Shown: in pieces, positions 24,252 through 36,373 of the stretch | How the letters are laid out: each line of letters opens with the position of its first letter | How positions within the stretch are numbered: the first letter of the stretch is position 1 | Source: Dichetophora obliterata | Taxonomy: Eukaryota > Arthropoda > Insecta > Diptera > Sciomyzidae | Assembly (NCBI GenBank): GCA_963920525.1 | Contig: OY986438.1 | Coordinates: 217,117,396 to 217,181,395 of the forward strand | DNA length: 64,000 bases | Direction: 5' to 3' | Program-made: the position numbers and the translations under genes | Notes under the pieces: generated by a model | Told to the model about the DNA's origin: nothing | The model's input: the letters and a program-made list of their open reading frames with translations, nothing else | Database searches by the model: none

Positions 24252-25318
24252 GGTGCTCATTTTAATGCATGAATCGTCCTTATCTGATATGTAGTTTTTA
24301 TTTTAGAAAATAAATAAAAAAAATAAAAATTGACAAAAAAGGGCACATGAAATTAACATGAAATCTAATTTTTAAAATTATTTTAAGGATACAGTCTTGT
24401 GGGCAGTAGCTTAAGGAACATTTTGATGCATAAATCGTCCTTTTATGATGTATGGTTTAGAAGTTATGGCTAAAAAATCAAAAAAATCGCAAAAAACCAC
24501 GTCAAAAACTATGATTCATGTAAAAAATTTTAACTAAGATTCTTGAAAAAAAATCACATTCCAGAAAACTTTTTTCTGAATTTGCAGTCTTGTGTATATA
24601 TGTATTAGAAACAATTTGGTGTATAAATCGTCCTTGTAGGATGTATGGTTTGCGAGTTATGACGGAAAAAGCACATGTTTTTGGCCAGCTTCCACTCCAA
24701 AAAGTGTTCTACAACTCCTAACTACAAGAGATAGAGCAAACGGCATTTGGACAAAGGAGTATCCCTTCTTAAGGACGAGGACCTGGTGCTCATTTTAATG
24801 CATGAATCGTCCTTATCTGATATGTAGTTTTTATTTTAGAAAATAAATAAAAAAAATAAAAATTGACAAAAAAGGGCACATGAAATTAACATGAAATCTA
24901 ATTTTTAAAATTATTTTAAGGATACAGTCTTGTGAGCAGTAGCTTAAGGAACATTTTGATGCATAAATCGTCCTTTTATGATGTATGGTTTAGAAGTTAT
25001 GGCTAAAAAATCAAAAAAATCGCAAAAAACCACGTCAAAAACTATGATTCATGTAAAAAATTTTAACTAAGATTCTTGAAAAAAAATCACATTCCAGAAA
25101 ACTTTTTTCCGAATTTGCAGTCTTGTGTATATATGTATTAGAAACAATTTGGTGTATAAATCGTCCTTGTAGGATGTATGGTTTGGGAGTTATGACGGAA
25201 AAAGCACATGTTTTTGGCCAGCTTCCACTCCAAAAAGTGTTCTACAACTCCTAAACTACAAGAGATAGAGCAAACGGCATTTGGACAAAGGAGTATCCCT
25301 TCTTAAGGACGAGGACCT
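24252..25318. repeat. two units copied from inside the higher-order repeat
   Basis: Unit 24252 carries CACATTCC, CTGAATTTG, GCGAGTT, and unit 24785 carries the rare GTGAGCAGTAG variant with CCGAATTTG, GGGAGTT, CTTCCACTCC and CTAAACTAC. This is the same pair, in the same order, as 7475/8008 and 20400/20933. The join after the relic at 24251 is therefore in register but out of order, as unequal crossing-over or a two-unit deletion would produce. Confidence 0.82.
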
Positions 25319-25760
25319 GGTGCTCATTTTAATGCATGAATCGTCCTTATCTGATATGTAGTTTTTATTTTAGAAAATAAATAAAAAAAATAAAAATTGA
25401 CAAAAAAGGGCACATGAAATTAACATGAAATCTAATTTTTAAAATTATTTTATTATTATTATATTTAAAAAACCACGTCAAAAACTATGATTCATGTAAA
25501 AAATTTTAACTAAGATTCTTGAAAAAAAATCACATTCCAGAAAACTTTTTTCTGAATTTGCAGTCTTGTGTATATATGTATTAGAAACAATTTGGTGTAT
25601 AAATCGTCCTTGTAGGATGTATGGTTTGCGAGTTATGACGGAAAAAGCACATGTTTTTGGCCAGCTTCCACTCCAAAAAGTGTTCTACAACTCCTAACTA
25701 CAAGAGATAGAGCAAACGGCATTTGGACAAAGGAGTATCCCTTCTTAAGGACGAGGACCT
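25319..25760. repeat. 442-bp rearranged unit with filler DNA
   Basis: The unit begins normally but after AAAATTATTTTA (to about 25451) it runs into TTATTATTATATTTAAAA, then resumes at AACCACGTC (25471). Most of the A/B junction and the first half of B are missing, a net loss of 91 bp against 533. The roughly 18 filler bases are absent from every other unit and resemble a simple ATT repeat. Before the break the array follows the 12.9-kb repeat order; after it (CTGAATTTG, GCGAGTT, CCTAACTAC) it does not. The unit occurs once, so this break was not amplified inside the window. Confidence 0.9.
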
Positions 25761-28700
25761 GGTGCTCATTTTAATGCATGAATCGTCCTTATCTGATATG
25801 TAGTTTTTATTTTAGAAAATAAATAAAAAAAATAAAAATTGACAAAAAAGGGCACATGAAATTAACATGAAATCTAATTTTTAAAATTATTTTAAGGATA
25901 CAGTCTTGTGGGCAGTAGCTTAAGGAACATTTTGATGCATAAATCGTCCTTTTATGATGTATGGTTTAGAAGTTATGGCTAAAAAATCAAAAAAATCGCA
26001 AAAAACCACGTCAAAAACTATGATTCATGTAAAAAATTTTAACTAAGATTCTTGAAAAAAAATCAAAATCCAGAAAACTTTTTTCTGAATATGCAGTCTT
26101 GTGTATATATGTATTAGAAACAATTTGGTGTATAAATCGTCCTTGTAGGATGTATGGTTTGCGAGTTATGACGGAAAAAGCACATGTTTTTGGCCAGCTT
26201 CCACTCCAAAAAGTGTTCTACAACTCCTAACTACAAGAGATAGAGCAAACGGCATTTGGACAAAGGAGTATCCCTTCTTAAGGACGAGGACCTGGTGCTC
26301 ATTTTAATGCATGAATCGTCCTTATCTGATATGTAGTTTTTATTTTAGAAAATAAATAAAAAAAATAAAAATTGACAAAAAAGGGCACATGAAATTAACA
26401 TGAAATCTAATTTTTAAAATTATTTTAAGGATACAGTCTTGTGGGCAGTAGCTTAAGGAACATTTTGATGCATAAATCGTCCTTTTATGATGTATGGTTT
26501 AGAAGTTATGGCTAAAAAATCAAAAAAATCGCAAAAAACCACGTCAAAAACTATGATTCATGTAAAAAATTTTAACTAAGATTCTTGAAAAAAAATCACA
26601 TTCCAGAAAACTTTTTTCTGAATTTGCAGTCTTGTGTATATATGTATTAGAAACAATTTGGTGTATAAATCGTCCTTGTAGGATGTATGGTTTGCGAGTT
26701 ATGACGGAAAAAGCACATGTTTTTGGCCAGCTTCCACTCCAAAAAGTGTTCTACAACTCCTAACTACAAGAGATAGAGCAAACGGCATTTGGACAAAGGA
26801 GTATCCCTTCTTAAGGACGAGGACCTGGTGCTCATTTTAATGCATGAATCGTCCTTATCTGATATGTAGTTTTTATTTTAGAAAATTAATAAAAAAAAAT
26901 AAAATTTGACAAAAAAGGGCACATGAAATTAACATGAAATCTAATTTTTAAAATTATTTTAAGGATACAGTCTTGTGGGCAGTAGCTTAAGGAACATTTT
27001 GATGCATAAATCGTCCTTTTATGATGTATGGTTTAGAAGTTATGGCTAAAAAATCAAAAAAATCGCAAAAAACCACGTCAAAAACTATGATTCATGTAAA
27101 AAATTTTAACTAAGATTCTTGAAAAAAAATCAAAATCCAGAAAACTTTTTTCTGAATATGCAGTCTTGTGTATATATGTATTAGAAACAATTTGGTGTAT
27201 AAATCGTCCTTGTAGGATGTATGGTTTGCGAGTTATGACGGAAAAAGCACATGTTTTTGGCCAGCTTCCACTCCAAAAAGTGTTCTACAACTCCTAACTA
27301 CAAGAGATAGAGCAAACGGCATTTGGACAAAGGAGTATCCCTTCTTAAGGACGAGGACCTGGTGCTCATTTTAATGCATGAATCGTCCTTATCTGATATG
27401 TAGTTTTTATTTTAGAAAATAAATAAAAAAAATAAAAATTGACAAAAAAGGGCACATCAAATTAACATGAAATCTAATTTTTAAAATTATTTTAAGGATA
27501 CAGTCTTGTGGACAGTAGCTTAAGGAACATTTTGATGCATAAATCGTCCTTTTATGATGTATGGTTTAGAAGTTATGGCTAAAAAATAAAAAAAATCGCA
27601 AAAAACCACGTCAAAAACTATGATTCATGTAAAAAATTTTAACTAAGATTCTTGAAAAAAAATCACATTCCAGAAAACTTTTTTCTGAATTTGCAGTCTT
27701 GTGTATATATGTATTAGAAACAATTTGGTGTATAAATCGTCCTTGTAGGATGTATGGTTTGCGAGTTATGACGGAAAAAGCACATGTTTTTGGCCAGCTT
27801 CCACTCCAAAAAGTGTTCTACAACTCCTAACTACAAGAGATAGAGCAAACGGCATTTGGACAAAGGAGTATCCCTTCTTAAGGACGAGGACCTGGTGCTC
27901 ATTTTAATGCATGAATCGTCCTTATCTGATATGTAGTTTTTATTTTAGAAAATAAATAAAAAAAATAAAAATTGACAAAAAAGGGCACATGAAATTAACA
28001 TGAAATCTAATTTTTAAAATTATTTTAAGGATACAGTCTTGTGGGCAGTAGCTTAAGGAACATTTTGATGCATAAATCGTCCTTTTATGATGTATGGTTT
28101 AGAAGTTATGGCTAAAAAATCAAAAAATCGCAAAAAACCACGTCAAAAACTATGATTCATGTAAAAAATTTTAACTAAGATTCTTGAAAAAAAATCACAT
28201 TCCAGAAAACTTTTTTCCGAATTTGCAGTCTTGTGTATATATGTATTAGAAACAATTTGGTGTATAAATCGTCCTTGTAGGATGTATGGTTTGGGAGTTA
28301 TGACGGAAAAAGCACATGTTTTTGGCCAGCTTTCACTCCAAAAAGTGTTCTACAACTCCTAAACTACAAGAGATAGAGCAAACGGCATTTGGACAAAGGA
28401 GTATCCCTTCTTAAGGACGAGGACCTGGTGCTCATTTTAATGCATGAATCGTCCTTATCTGATATGTAGTTTTTATTTTAGAAAATAAATAAAAAAAATA
28501 AAAATTGACAAAAAAGGGCACATGAAATTAACATGAAATCTAATTTTTAAAATTATTTTAAGGATACAGTCTTGTGGGCAGTAGCTTAAGGAACATTTTG
28601 ATGCATAAATCGTCCTTTTATGATGTATGGTTTAGAAGTTATGGCTAAAAAATCAAAAAAATCGCAAAAACCACGTCAAAAACTATGATTCATGTAAAAA

Positions 28701-28958
28701 ATTTTAACTAAGATTCTTGAAAAAAAATCAAAATCCAGAAAACTTTTTTCTGAATATGCAGTCTTGTGTATATATGTATTAGAAACAATTTGGTGTATAA
28801 ATCGTCCTTGTAGGATGTATGGTTTGCGAGTTATGACGGAAAAAGCACATGTTTTTGGCCAGCTTCCACTCCAAAAAGTGTTCTACAACTCCTAACTACA
28901 AGAGATAGAGCAAACGGCATTTGGACAAAGGAGTATCCCTTCTTAAAGACGAGGACCT
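25761..28958. repeat. six mixed units between repeat domains
   Basis: Unit starts are 25761, 26294, 26827, 27361, 27894 and 28427. Types alternate between CAAAATCC/GAATATG and CACATTCC/GAATTTG. Unit 26827 has private changes in its A tract (GAAAATTAATAAA and AAAATTTGAC). Unit 27361 shares CACATCAAATT and the missing C in the CTAAAAAATAAAA tract with units 4693 and 17618, and is followed, as they are, by a CCGAATTTG/CTAAACTAC unit, so 27361-28426 is probably related to 4693-5759. Units 27894 and 28427 each have a shortened A run. No gene or other feature seen. Confidence 0.85.
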
Positions 28959-31900
28959 GGTGCTCATTTTAATGCATGAATCGTCCTTATCTGATATGTA
29001 GTTTTTATTTTAGAAAATAAATAAAAAAAATAAAAATTGACAAAAAAGGGCACATGAAATTAACATGAAATCTAATTTTTAAAATTATTTTAAGGATACA
29101 GTCTTGTGGGCAGTAGCTTAAGGAACATTTTGATGCATAAATCGTCCTTTTATGATGTATGGTTTAGAAGTTATGGCTAAAAAATCAAAAAAATCGCAAA
29201 AAACCACGTCAAAAACTATGATTCATGTAAAAAATTGTAACTAAGATTCTTGAAAAAAAATCACATTCCAGAAAACTTTTTTCTGAATTTGCAGTCTTGT
29301 GTATATATGTATTAGAAACAATTTGGTGTATAAATCGTCCTTGTAGGATGTATGGTTTGCGAGTTATGACGGAAAAAGCACATGTTTTTGGCCAGCTTCC
29401 ACTCCAAAAAGTGTTCTACAACTCCTAACTACAAGAGATAGAGCAAACGGCATTTGGACAAAGGAGTATCCCTTCTTAAGGACGAGGACCTGGTGCTCAT
29501 TTTAATGCATGAATCGTCCTTATCTGATATGTAGTTTTTATTTTAGAAAATAAATAAAAAAAATAAAAATTGACAAAAAAGGGCACATGAAATTAACATG
29601 AAATCTAATTTTTAAAATTATTTTAAGGATACAGTCTTGTGGGCAGTAGCTTAAGGAACATTTTGATGCATAAATCGTCCTTTTATGATGTATGGTTTAG
29701 AAGTTATGGCTAAAAAATCAAAAAAATCGCAAAAATCCACGTCAAAAACTATGATTCATGTAAAAAATTTTAACTAAGATTCTTGAAAAAAAATCACATT
29801 CCAGAAAACTTTTTTCCGAATTTGCAGTCTTGTGTATATATGTATTAGAAACAATTTGGTGTATAAATCGTCCTTGTAGGATGTATGGTTTGGGAGTTAT
29901 GACGGAAAAAGCACATGTTTTTGGCCAGCTTCCACTCCAAAAAGTGTTCTACAACTCCTAAACTACAAGAGATAGAGCAAACGGCATTTGGACAAAGGAG
30001 TATCCCTTCTTAAGGACGAGGACCTGGTGCTCATTTTAATGCATGAATCGTCCTTATCTGATATGTAGTTTTTATTTTAGAAAATAAATAAAAAAAATAA
30101 AAATTGACAAAAAAGGGCACATGAAATTAACATGAAATCTAATTTTTAAAATTATTTTAAGGATACAGTCTTGTGGGCAGTAGCTTAAGGAACATTTTGA
30201 TGCATAAATCGTCCTTTTATGATGTATGGTTTAGAAGTTATGGCTAATAAATCAAAAAAATCGCAAAAAACCACGTCAAAAACTATGATTCATGTAAAAA
30301 ATTTTAACTAAGATTCTTGAAAAAAAATCACATTCCAGAAAACTTTTTTCCGAATTTGCAGTCTTGTGTATATATGTATTAGAAACAATTTGGTGTATAA
30401 ATCGTCCTTGTAGGATGTATGGTTTGGGAGTTATGACGGAAAAAGCACATGTTTTTGGCCAGCTTTCACTCCAAAAAGTGTTCTACAACTCCTAAACTAC
30501 AAGAGATAGAGCAAACGGCATTTGGACAAAGGAGTATCCCTTCTTAAGGACGAGGACCTGGTGCTCATTTTAATGCATGAATCGTCCTTATCTGATATGT
30601 AGTTTTTATTTTAGAAAATAAATAAAAAAAATAAAAATTGACAAAAAAGGGCACATGAAATTAACATGAAATCTAATTTTTAAAATTATTTTAAGGATAC
30701 AGTCTTGTGGGCAGTAGCTTAAGGAACATTTTGATGCATAAATCGTCCTTTTATGATGTATGGTTTAGAAGTTATGGCTAAAAAATCAAAAAAATCGCAA
30801 AAAACCACGTCAAAAACTATGATTCATGTAAAAAATTTTAACTAAGATTCTTGAAAAAAAATCAAAATCCAGAAAACTTTTTTCTGAATATGCAGTCTTG
30901 TGTATATATGTATTAGAAACAATTTGGTGTATAAATCGTCCTTGTAGGATGTATGGTTTGCGAGTTATGACGGAAAAAGCACATGTTTTTGGCCAGCTTC
31001 CACTCCAAAAAGTGTTCTACAACTCCTAACTACAAGAGATAGAGCAAACGGCATTTGGACAAAGGAGTATCCCTTCTTAAGGACGAGGACCTGGTGCTCA
31101 TTTTAATGCATGAATCGTCCTTATCTGATATGTAGTTTTTATTTTAGAAAATAAATAAAAAAAATAAAAATTGACAAAAAAGGGCACATGAAATTAACAT
31201 GAAATCTAATTTTTAAAATTATTTTAAGGATACAGTCTTGTGGGCAGTAGCTTAAGGAACATTTTGATGCATAAATTGTCCTTTTATGATGTATGGTTTA
31301 GAAGTTATGGCTAAAAAATCAAAAAAATCGCAAAAAACCACGTCAAAAACTATGATTCATGTAAAAAATTTTAACTAAGATTCTTGAAAAAAAATCACAT
31401 TCCAGAAAACTTTTTTCTGAATTTGCAGTCTTGTGTATATATGTATTAGAAACAATTTGGTGTATAAATCGTCCTTGTAGGATGTATGGTTTGCGAGTTA
31501 TGACGGAAAAAGCACATGTTTTTGGCCAGCTTCCACTCCAAAAAGTGTTCTACAACTCCTAACTACAAGAGATAGAGCAAACGGCATTTGGACAAAGGAG
31601 TATCCTTTCTTAAGGACGAGGACCTGGTGCTCATTTTAATGCATGAATCGTCCTTATCTGATATGTAGTTTTTATTTTAGAAAATAAATAAAAAAAATAA
31701 AAATTGACAAAAAATGGCACATGAAATTAACATGAAATCTAATTTTTAAAATTATTTTAAGGATAAAGTCTTGTGGGCAGTAGCTTAAGGAACATTTTGA
31801 TGCATAAATCGTCCTTTTATGATGTATGGTTTAGAAGTTATGGCAAAAAAATCAAAAAAATCGCAAAAAACCACGTCAAAAACTATGATTCATGTAAAAA

Positions 31901-32158
31901 ATTTTAACTAAGATTCTTGAAAAAAAATCAAAATCCAGAAAAGTTTTTTCTGAATATGCAGTCTTGTGTATATATGTATTAGAAACAATTTGGTGTATAA
32001 ATCGTCCTTGTAGGATGTATGGTTTGCGAGTTATGACGGAAAAAGCACATGTTTTTGGCCAGCTTCCACTCCAAAAAGTGTTCTACAACTCCTAACTACA
32101 AGAGATAGAGCAAACGGCATTTGGACAAAGGAGTATCCCTTCTTAAGGACGAGGACCT
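28959..32158. repeat. 3,200-bp higher-order repeat, copy 1 (6 units)
   Basis: Unit starts are 28959, 29492, 30026, 30560, 31093 and 31626, with lengths 533-534-534-533-533-533. The same length and type order follows at 32159. Shared markers are ATAAATTGTCC near 31271 and 34471, TATCCTTTCTTAAGG near 31602 and 34802, and AAAATGGCAC plus GAAAAGTTTTTT in the sixth units. Copy-specific changes include AAATTGTAAC near 29234, AAAATCCACG near 29733, GCTAATAAATC near 30243 and GGATAAAGTC near 31763. So this duplication is older than the 12.9-kb one or less well homogenised. Confidence 0.88.
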
Positions 32159-35100
32159 GGTGCTCATTTTAATGCATGAATCGTCCTTATCTGATATGTA
32201 GTTTTTATTTTAGAAAATAAATAAAAAAAATAAAAATTGACAAAAAAGGGCACATGAAATTAACATGAAATCTAATTTTTAAAATTATTTTAAGGATACA
32301 GTCTTGTGGGCAGTAGCTTAAGGAACATTTTGATGCATAAATCGTCCTTTTATGATGTATGGTTTAGAAGTTATGGCTAAAAAATCAAAAAAATCGCAAA
32401 AAACCACGTCAAAAACTATGATTCATGTAAAAAATTTTAACTAAGATTCTTGAAAAAAAATCACATTCCAGAAAACTTTTTTCTGAATTTGCAGTCTTGT
32501 GTATATATGTATTAGAAACAATTTGGTGTATAAATCGTCCTTGTAGGATGTATGGTTTGCGAGTTATGACGGAAAAAGCACATGTTTTTGGCCAGCTTCC
32601 ACTCCAAAAAGTGTTCTACAACTCCTAACTACAAGAGATAGAGCAAACGGCATTTGGACAAAGGAGTATCCCTTCTTAAGGACGAGGACCTGGTGCTCAT
32701 TTTAATGCATGAATCGTCCTTATCTGATATGTAGTTTTTATTTTAGAAAATAAATAAAAAAAATAAAAATTGACAAAAAAGGGCACATGAAATTAACATG
32801 AAATCTAATTTTTAAAATTATTTTAAGGATACAGTCTTGTGGGCAGTAGCTTAAGGAACATTTTGATGCATAAATCGTCCTTTTATGATGTATGGTTTAG
32901 AAGTTATGGCTAAAAAATCAAAAAAATCGCAAAAAACCACGTCAAAAACTATGATTCATGTAAAAAATTTTAACTAAGATTCTTGAAAAAAAATCACATT
33001 CCAGAAAACTTTTTTCCGAATTTGCAGTCTTGTGTATATATGTATTAGAAACAATTTGGTGTATAAATCGTCCTTGTAGGATGTATGGTTTGGGAGTTAT
33101 GACGGAAAAAGCACATGTTTTTGGCCAGCTTTCACTCCAAAAAGTGTTCTACAACTCCTAAACTACAAGAGATAGAGCAAACGGCATTTGGACAAAGGAG
33201 TATCCCTTCTTAAGGACGAGGACCTGGTGCTCATTTTAATGCATGAATCGTCCTTATCTGATATGTAGTTTTTATTTTAGAAAATAAATAAAAAAAATAA
33301 AAATTGACAAAAAAGGGCACATGAAATTAACATGAAATCTAATTTTTAAAATTATTTTAAGGATACAGTCTTGTGGGCAGTAGCTTAAGGAACATTTTGA
33401 TGCATAAATCGTCCTTTTATGATGTATGGTTTAGAAGTTATGGCTAAAAAATCAAAAAAATCGCAAAAAACCACGTCAAAAACTATGATTCATGTAAAAA
33501 ATTTTAACTAAGATTCTTGAAAAAAAATCACATTCCAGAAAACTTTTTTCCGAATTTGCAGTCTTGTGTATATATGTATTAGAAACAATTTGGTGTATAA
33601 ATCGTCCTTGTAGGATGTATGGTTTGGGAGTTATGACGGAAAAAGCACATGTTTTTGGCCAGCTTTCACTCCAAAAAGTGTTCTACAACTCCTAAACTAC
33701 AAGAGATAGAGCAAACGGCATTTGGACAAAGGAGTATCCCTTCTTAAGGACGAGGACCTGGTGCTCATTTTAATGCATGAATCGTCCTTATCTGATATGT
33801 AGTTTTTATTTTAGAAAATAAATAAAAAAAATAAAAATTGACAAAAAAGGGCACATGAAATTAACATGAAATCTAATTTTTAAAATTATTTTAAGGATAC
33901 AGTCTTGTGGGCAGTAGCTTAAGGAACATTTTGATGCATAAATCGTCCTTTTATGATGTATGGTTTAGAAGTTATGGCTAAAAAATCAAAAAAATCGCAA
34001 AAAACCACGTCAAAAACTATGATTCATGTAAAAAATTTTAACTAAGATTCTTGAAAAAAAATCAAAATCCAGAAAACTTTTTTCTGAATATGCAGTCTTG
34101 TGTATATATGTATTAGAAACAATTTGGTGTATAAATCGTCCTTGTAGGATGTATGGTTTGCGAGTTATGACGGAAAAAGCACATGTTTTTGGCCAGCTTC
34201 CACTCCAAAAAGTGTTCTACAACTCCTAACTACAAGAGATAGAGCAAACGGCATTTGGACAAAGGAGTATCCCTTCTTAAGGACGAGGACCTGGTGCTCA
34301 TTTTAATGCATGAATCGTCCTTATCTGATATGTATTTTTTATTTTAGAAAATAAATAAAAAAAATAAAAATTGACAAAAAAGGGCACATGAAATTAACAT
34401 GAAATCTAATTTTTAAAATTATTTTAAGGATACAGTCTTGTGGGCAGTAGCTTAAGGAACATTTTGATGCATAAATTGTCCTTTTATGATGTATGGTTTA
34501 GAAGTTATGGCTAAAAAATCAAAAAAATCGCAAAAAACCACGTCAAAAACTATGATTCATGTAAAAAATTTTAACTAAGATTCTTGAAAAAAAATCACAT
34601 TCCAGAAAACTTTTTTCTGAATTTGCAGTCTTGTGTATATATGTATTAGAAACAATTTGTTGTATAAATCGTCCTTGTAGGATGTATGGTTTGCGAGTTA
34701 TGACGGAAAAAGCACATGTTTTTGGCCAGCTTCCACTCCAAAAAGTGTTCTACAACTCCTAACTACAAGAGATAGAGCAAACGGCATTTGGACAAAGGAG
34801 TATCCTTTCTTAAGGACGAGGACCTGGTGCTCATTTTAATGCATGAATCGTCCTTATCTGATATGTAGTTTTTATTTTAGAAAATAAATAAAAAAAATAA
34901 AAATTGACAAAAAATGGCACATGAAATTAACATGAAATCTAATTTTTAAAATTATTTTAAGGATACAGTCTTGTGGACAGTAGCTTAAGGAACATTTTGA
35001 TGCATAAATCGTCCTTTTATGATGTATGGTTTAGAAGTTATGGCTAAAAAATCAAAAAAATCGCAAAAAACCACGTCAAAAACTATGATTCATGTAAAAA

Positions 35101-35358
35101 ATTTTAACTAAGATTCTTGAAAAAAAATCAAAATCCAGAAAAGTTTTTTCTGAATATGCAGTCTTGTGTATATATGTATTAGAAACAATTTGGTGTATAA
35201 ATCGTCCTTGTAGGATGTATGGTTTGCGAGTTATGACGGAAAAAGCACATGTTTTTGGCCAGCTTCCACTCCAAAAAGTGTTCTTCAACTCCTAACTACA
35301 AGAGATAGAGCAAACGGCATTTGGACAAAGGAGTATCCCTTCTTAAGGACGAGGACCT
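32159..35358. repeat. 3,200-bp higher-order repeat, copy 2
   Basis: Unit starts are 32159, 32692, 33226, 33760, 34293 and 34826. Copy-specific changes include GTATTTTTTATT near 34332, AATTTGTTGTATA near 34656, GTGGACAGTAG near 34973 and GTTCTTCAACTCC near 35280. The unit at 33226 is the last in the window with CTAAACTAC. The GTTCTTCAACTCC change removes a minus-strand stop codon and creates a chance open frame of 70 codons, which I do not accept as a gene. Confidence 0.88.
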
Positions 35359-35891
35359 GGTGCTCATTTTAATGCATGAATCGTCCTTATCTGATATGTA
35401 GTTTTTATTTTAGAAAATAAATAAAAAAAATAAAAATTGACAAAAAAGGGCACATGAAATTAACATGAAATCTAATTTTTAAAATTATTTTAAGGATACA
35501 TTCTTGTGGGCAGTAGCTTAAGGAACATTTTGATGCATAAATCGTCCTTTTATGATGTATGGTTTAGAAGTTATGGCTAAAAAATCAAAAAAATCGCAAA
35601 AAACCACGTCAAAAACTATGATTCATGTAAAAAATTTTAACTAAGATTCTTGAAAAAAAATCACATTCCAGAAAACTTTTTTCCGAATATGCAGTCTTGT
35701 GTATATATGTATTAGAAACAATTTGGTGTATAAATCGTCCTTGTAGGATGTATGGTTTGCGAGTTATGACGGAAAAAGCACATGTTTTTGGCCAGCTTCC
35801 ACTCCAAAAAGTGTTCTACAACTCCTAACTACAAGAGATAGAGCAAACGGCATTTGGACAAAGGAGTATCCCTTCTTAAGGACGAGGACCT
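35359..35891. repeat. single mosaic unit
   Basis: A 533-bp unit combining CACATTCC and CCG (typical of one unit type) with GAATATG, GCGAGTT, CTTCCACTCC and CCTAACTAC (typical of another). It also has the private change GATACATTCTTG near 35496. The mixture suggests gene conversion or crossing-over inside the unit. Similar CCGAATATG mosaics occur at 47781, 50872, 55029 and 63556. Confidence 0.8.
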
Positions 35892-36373
35892 GGTGCTCAT
35901 TTTAATGCATGAATCGTCCTTATCTGATATGTAGTTTTTATTTTAGAAAATAAATAAAAAAAATAAAAATTGACAAAAAAGGGCACATGAAATTAACATG
36001 AAATCTAATTTTTGATGCATAAATCGTCCTTTTATGATGTATGGTTTTGAAGTTATGGCTAAAAAATCAAAAAAATCGCAAAAAACCACGTCAAAAACTA
36101 TGATTCATGTAAAAAATTTTAACTAAGATTCTTGAAAAAAAATCAAATTCCAGAAAAGTTTTTTCTGAATATGCAGTCTTGTGTATATATGTATTAGAAA
36201 CAATTTGGTGTATAAATCGTCCTTGTAGGATGTATGGTTTGCGAGTTATGACGAAAAAAGCACATGTTTTTGGCCAGCTTCCACTCCAAAAAGTGTTCTA
36301 CAACTCCTAACTACAAGAGATAGAGCAAACGGCATTTGGACAAAGGAGTATCCCTTCTTAAGGACGAGGACCT
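35892..36373. repeat. 482-bp deletion unit (51-bp loss, TTTT microhomology)
   Basis: The sequence reads CTAATTTTTGATGCATAAATC near 36005. In full units, CTAATTTTT and CATTTTGATGC are separated by the end of segment A and the start of B. The shared TTTT at the break fits microhomology-mediated deletion or slippage. The unit also has ATCAAATTCC and GACGAAAAAAGC, shared with both other 482-bp units, so all three descend from one event. Confidence 0.92.

Noticed and set aside
25452..25469. ATT-rich filler as a microsatellite locus or transposon footprint
   Set aside because: It is only about 18 bases, is not a clean repeat and has no flanking duplication. Filler at a repaired break explains it better.
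35076..35288. Minus-strand open frame of 70 codons
   Set aside because: It starts at TTG, not ATG, and lies wholly inside one satellite unit. It is open at its beginning only because GTTCTTCAACTCC replaces GTTCTACAACTCC, removing a TAG that the other units have. There is no ribosome or splice context and no recognisable protein family.
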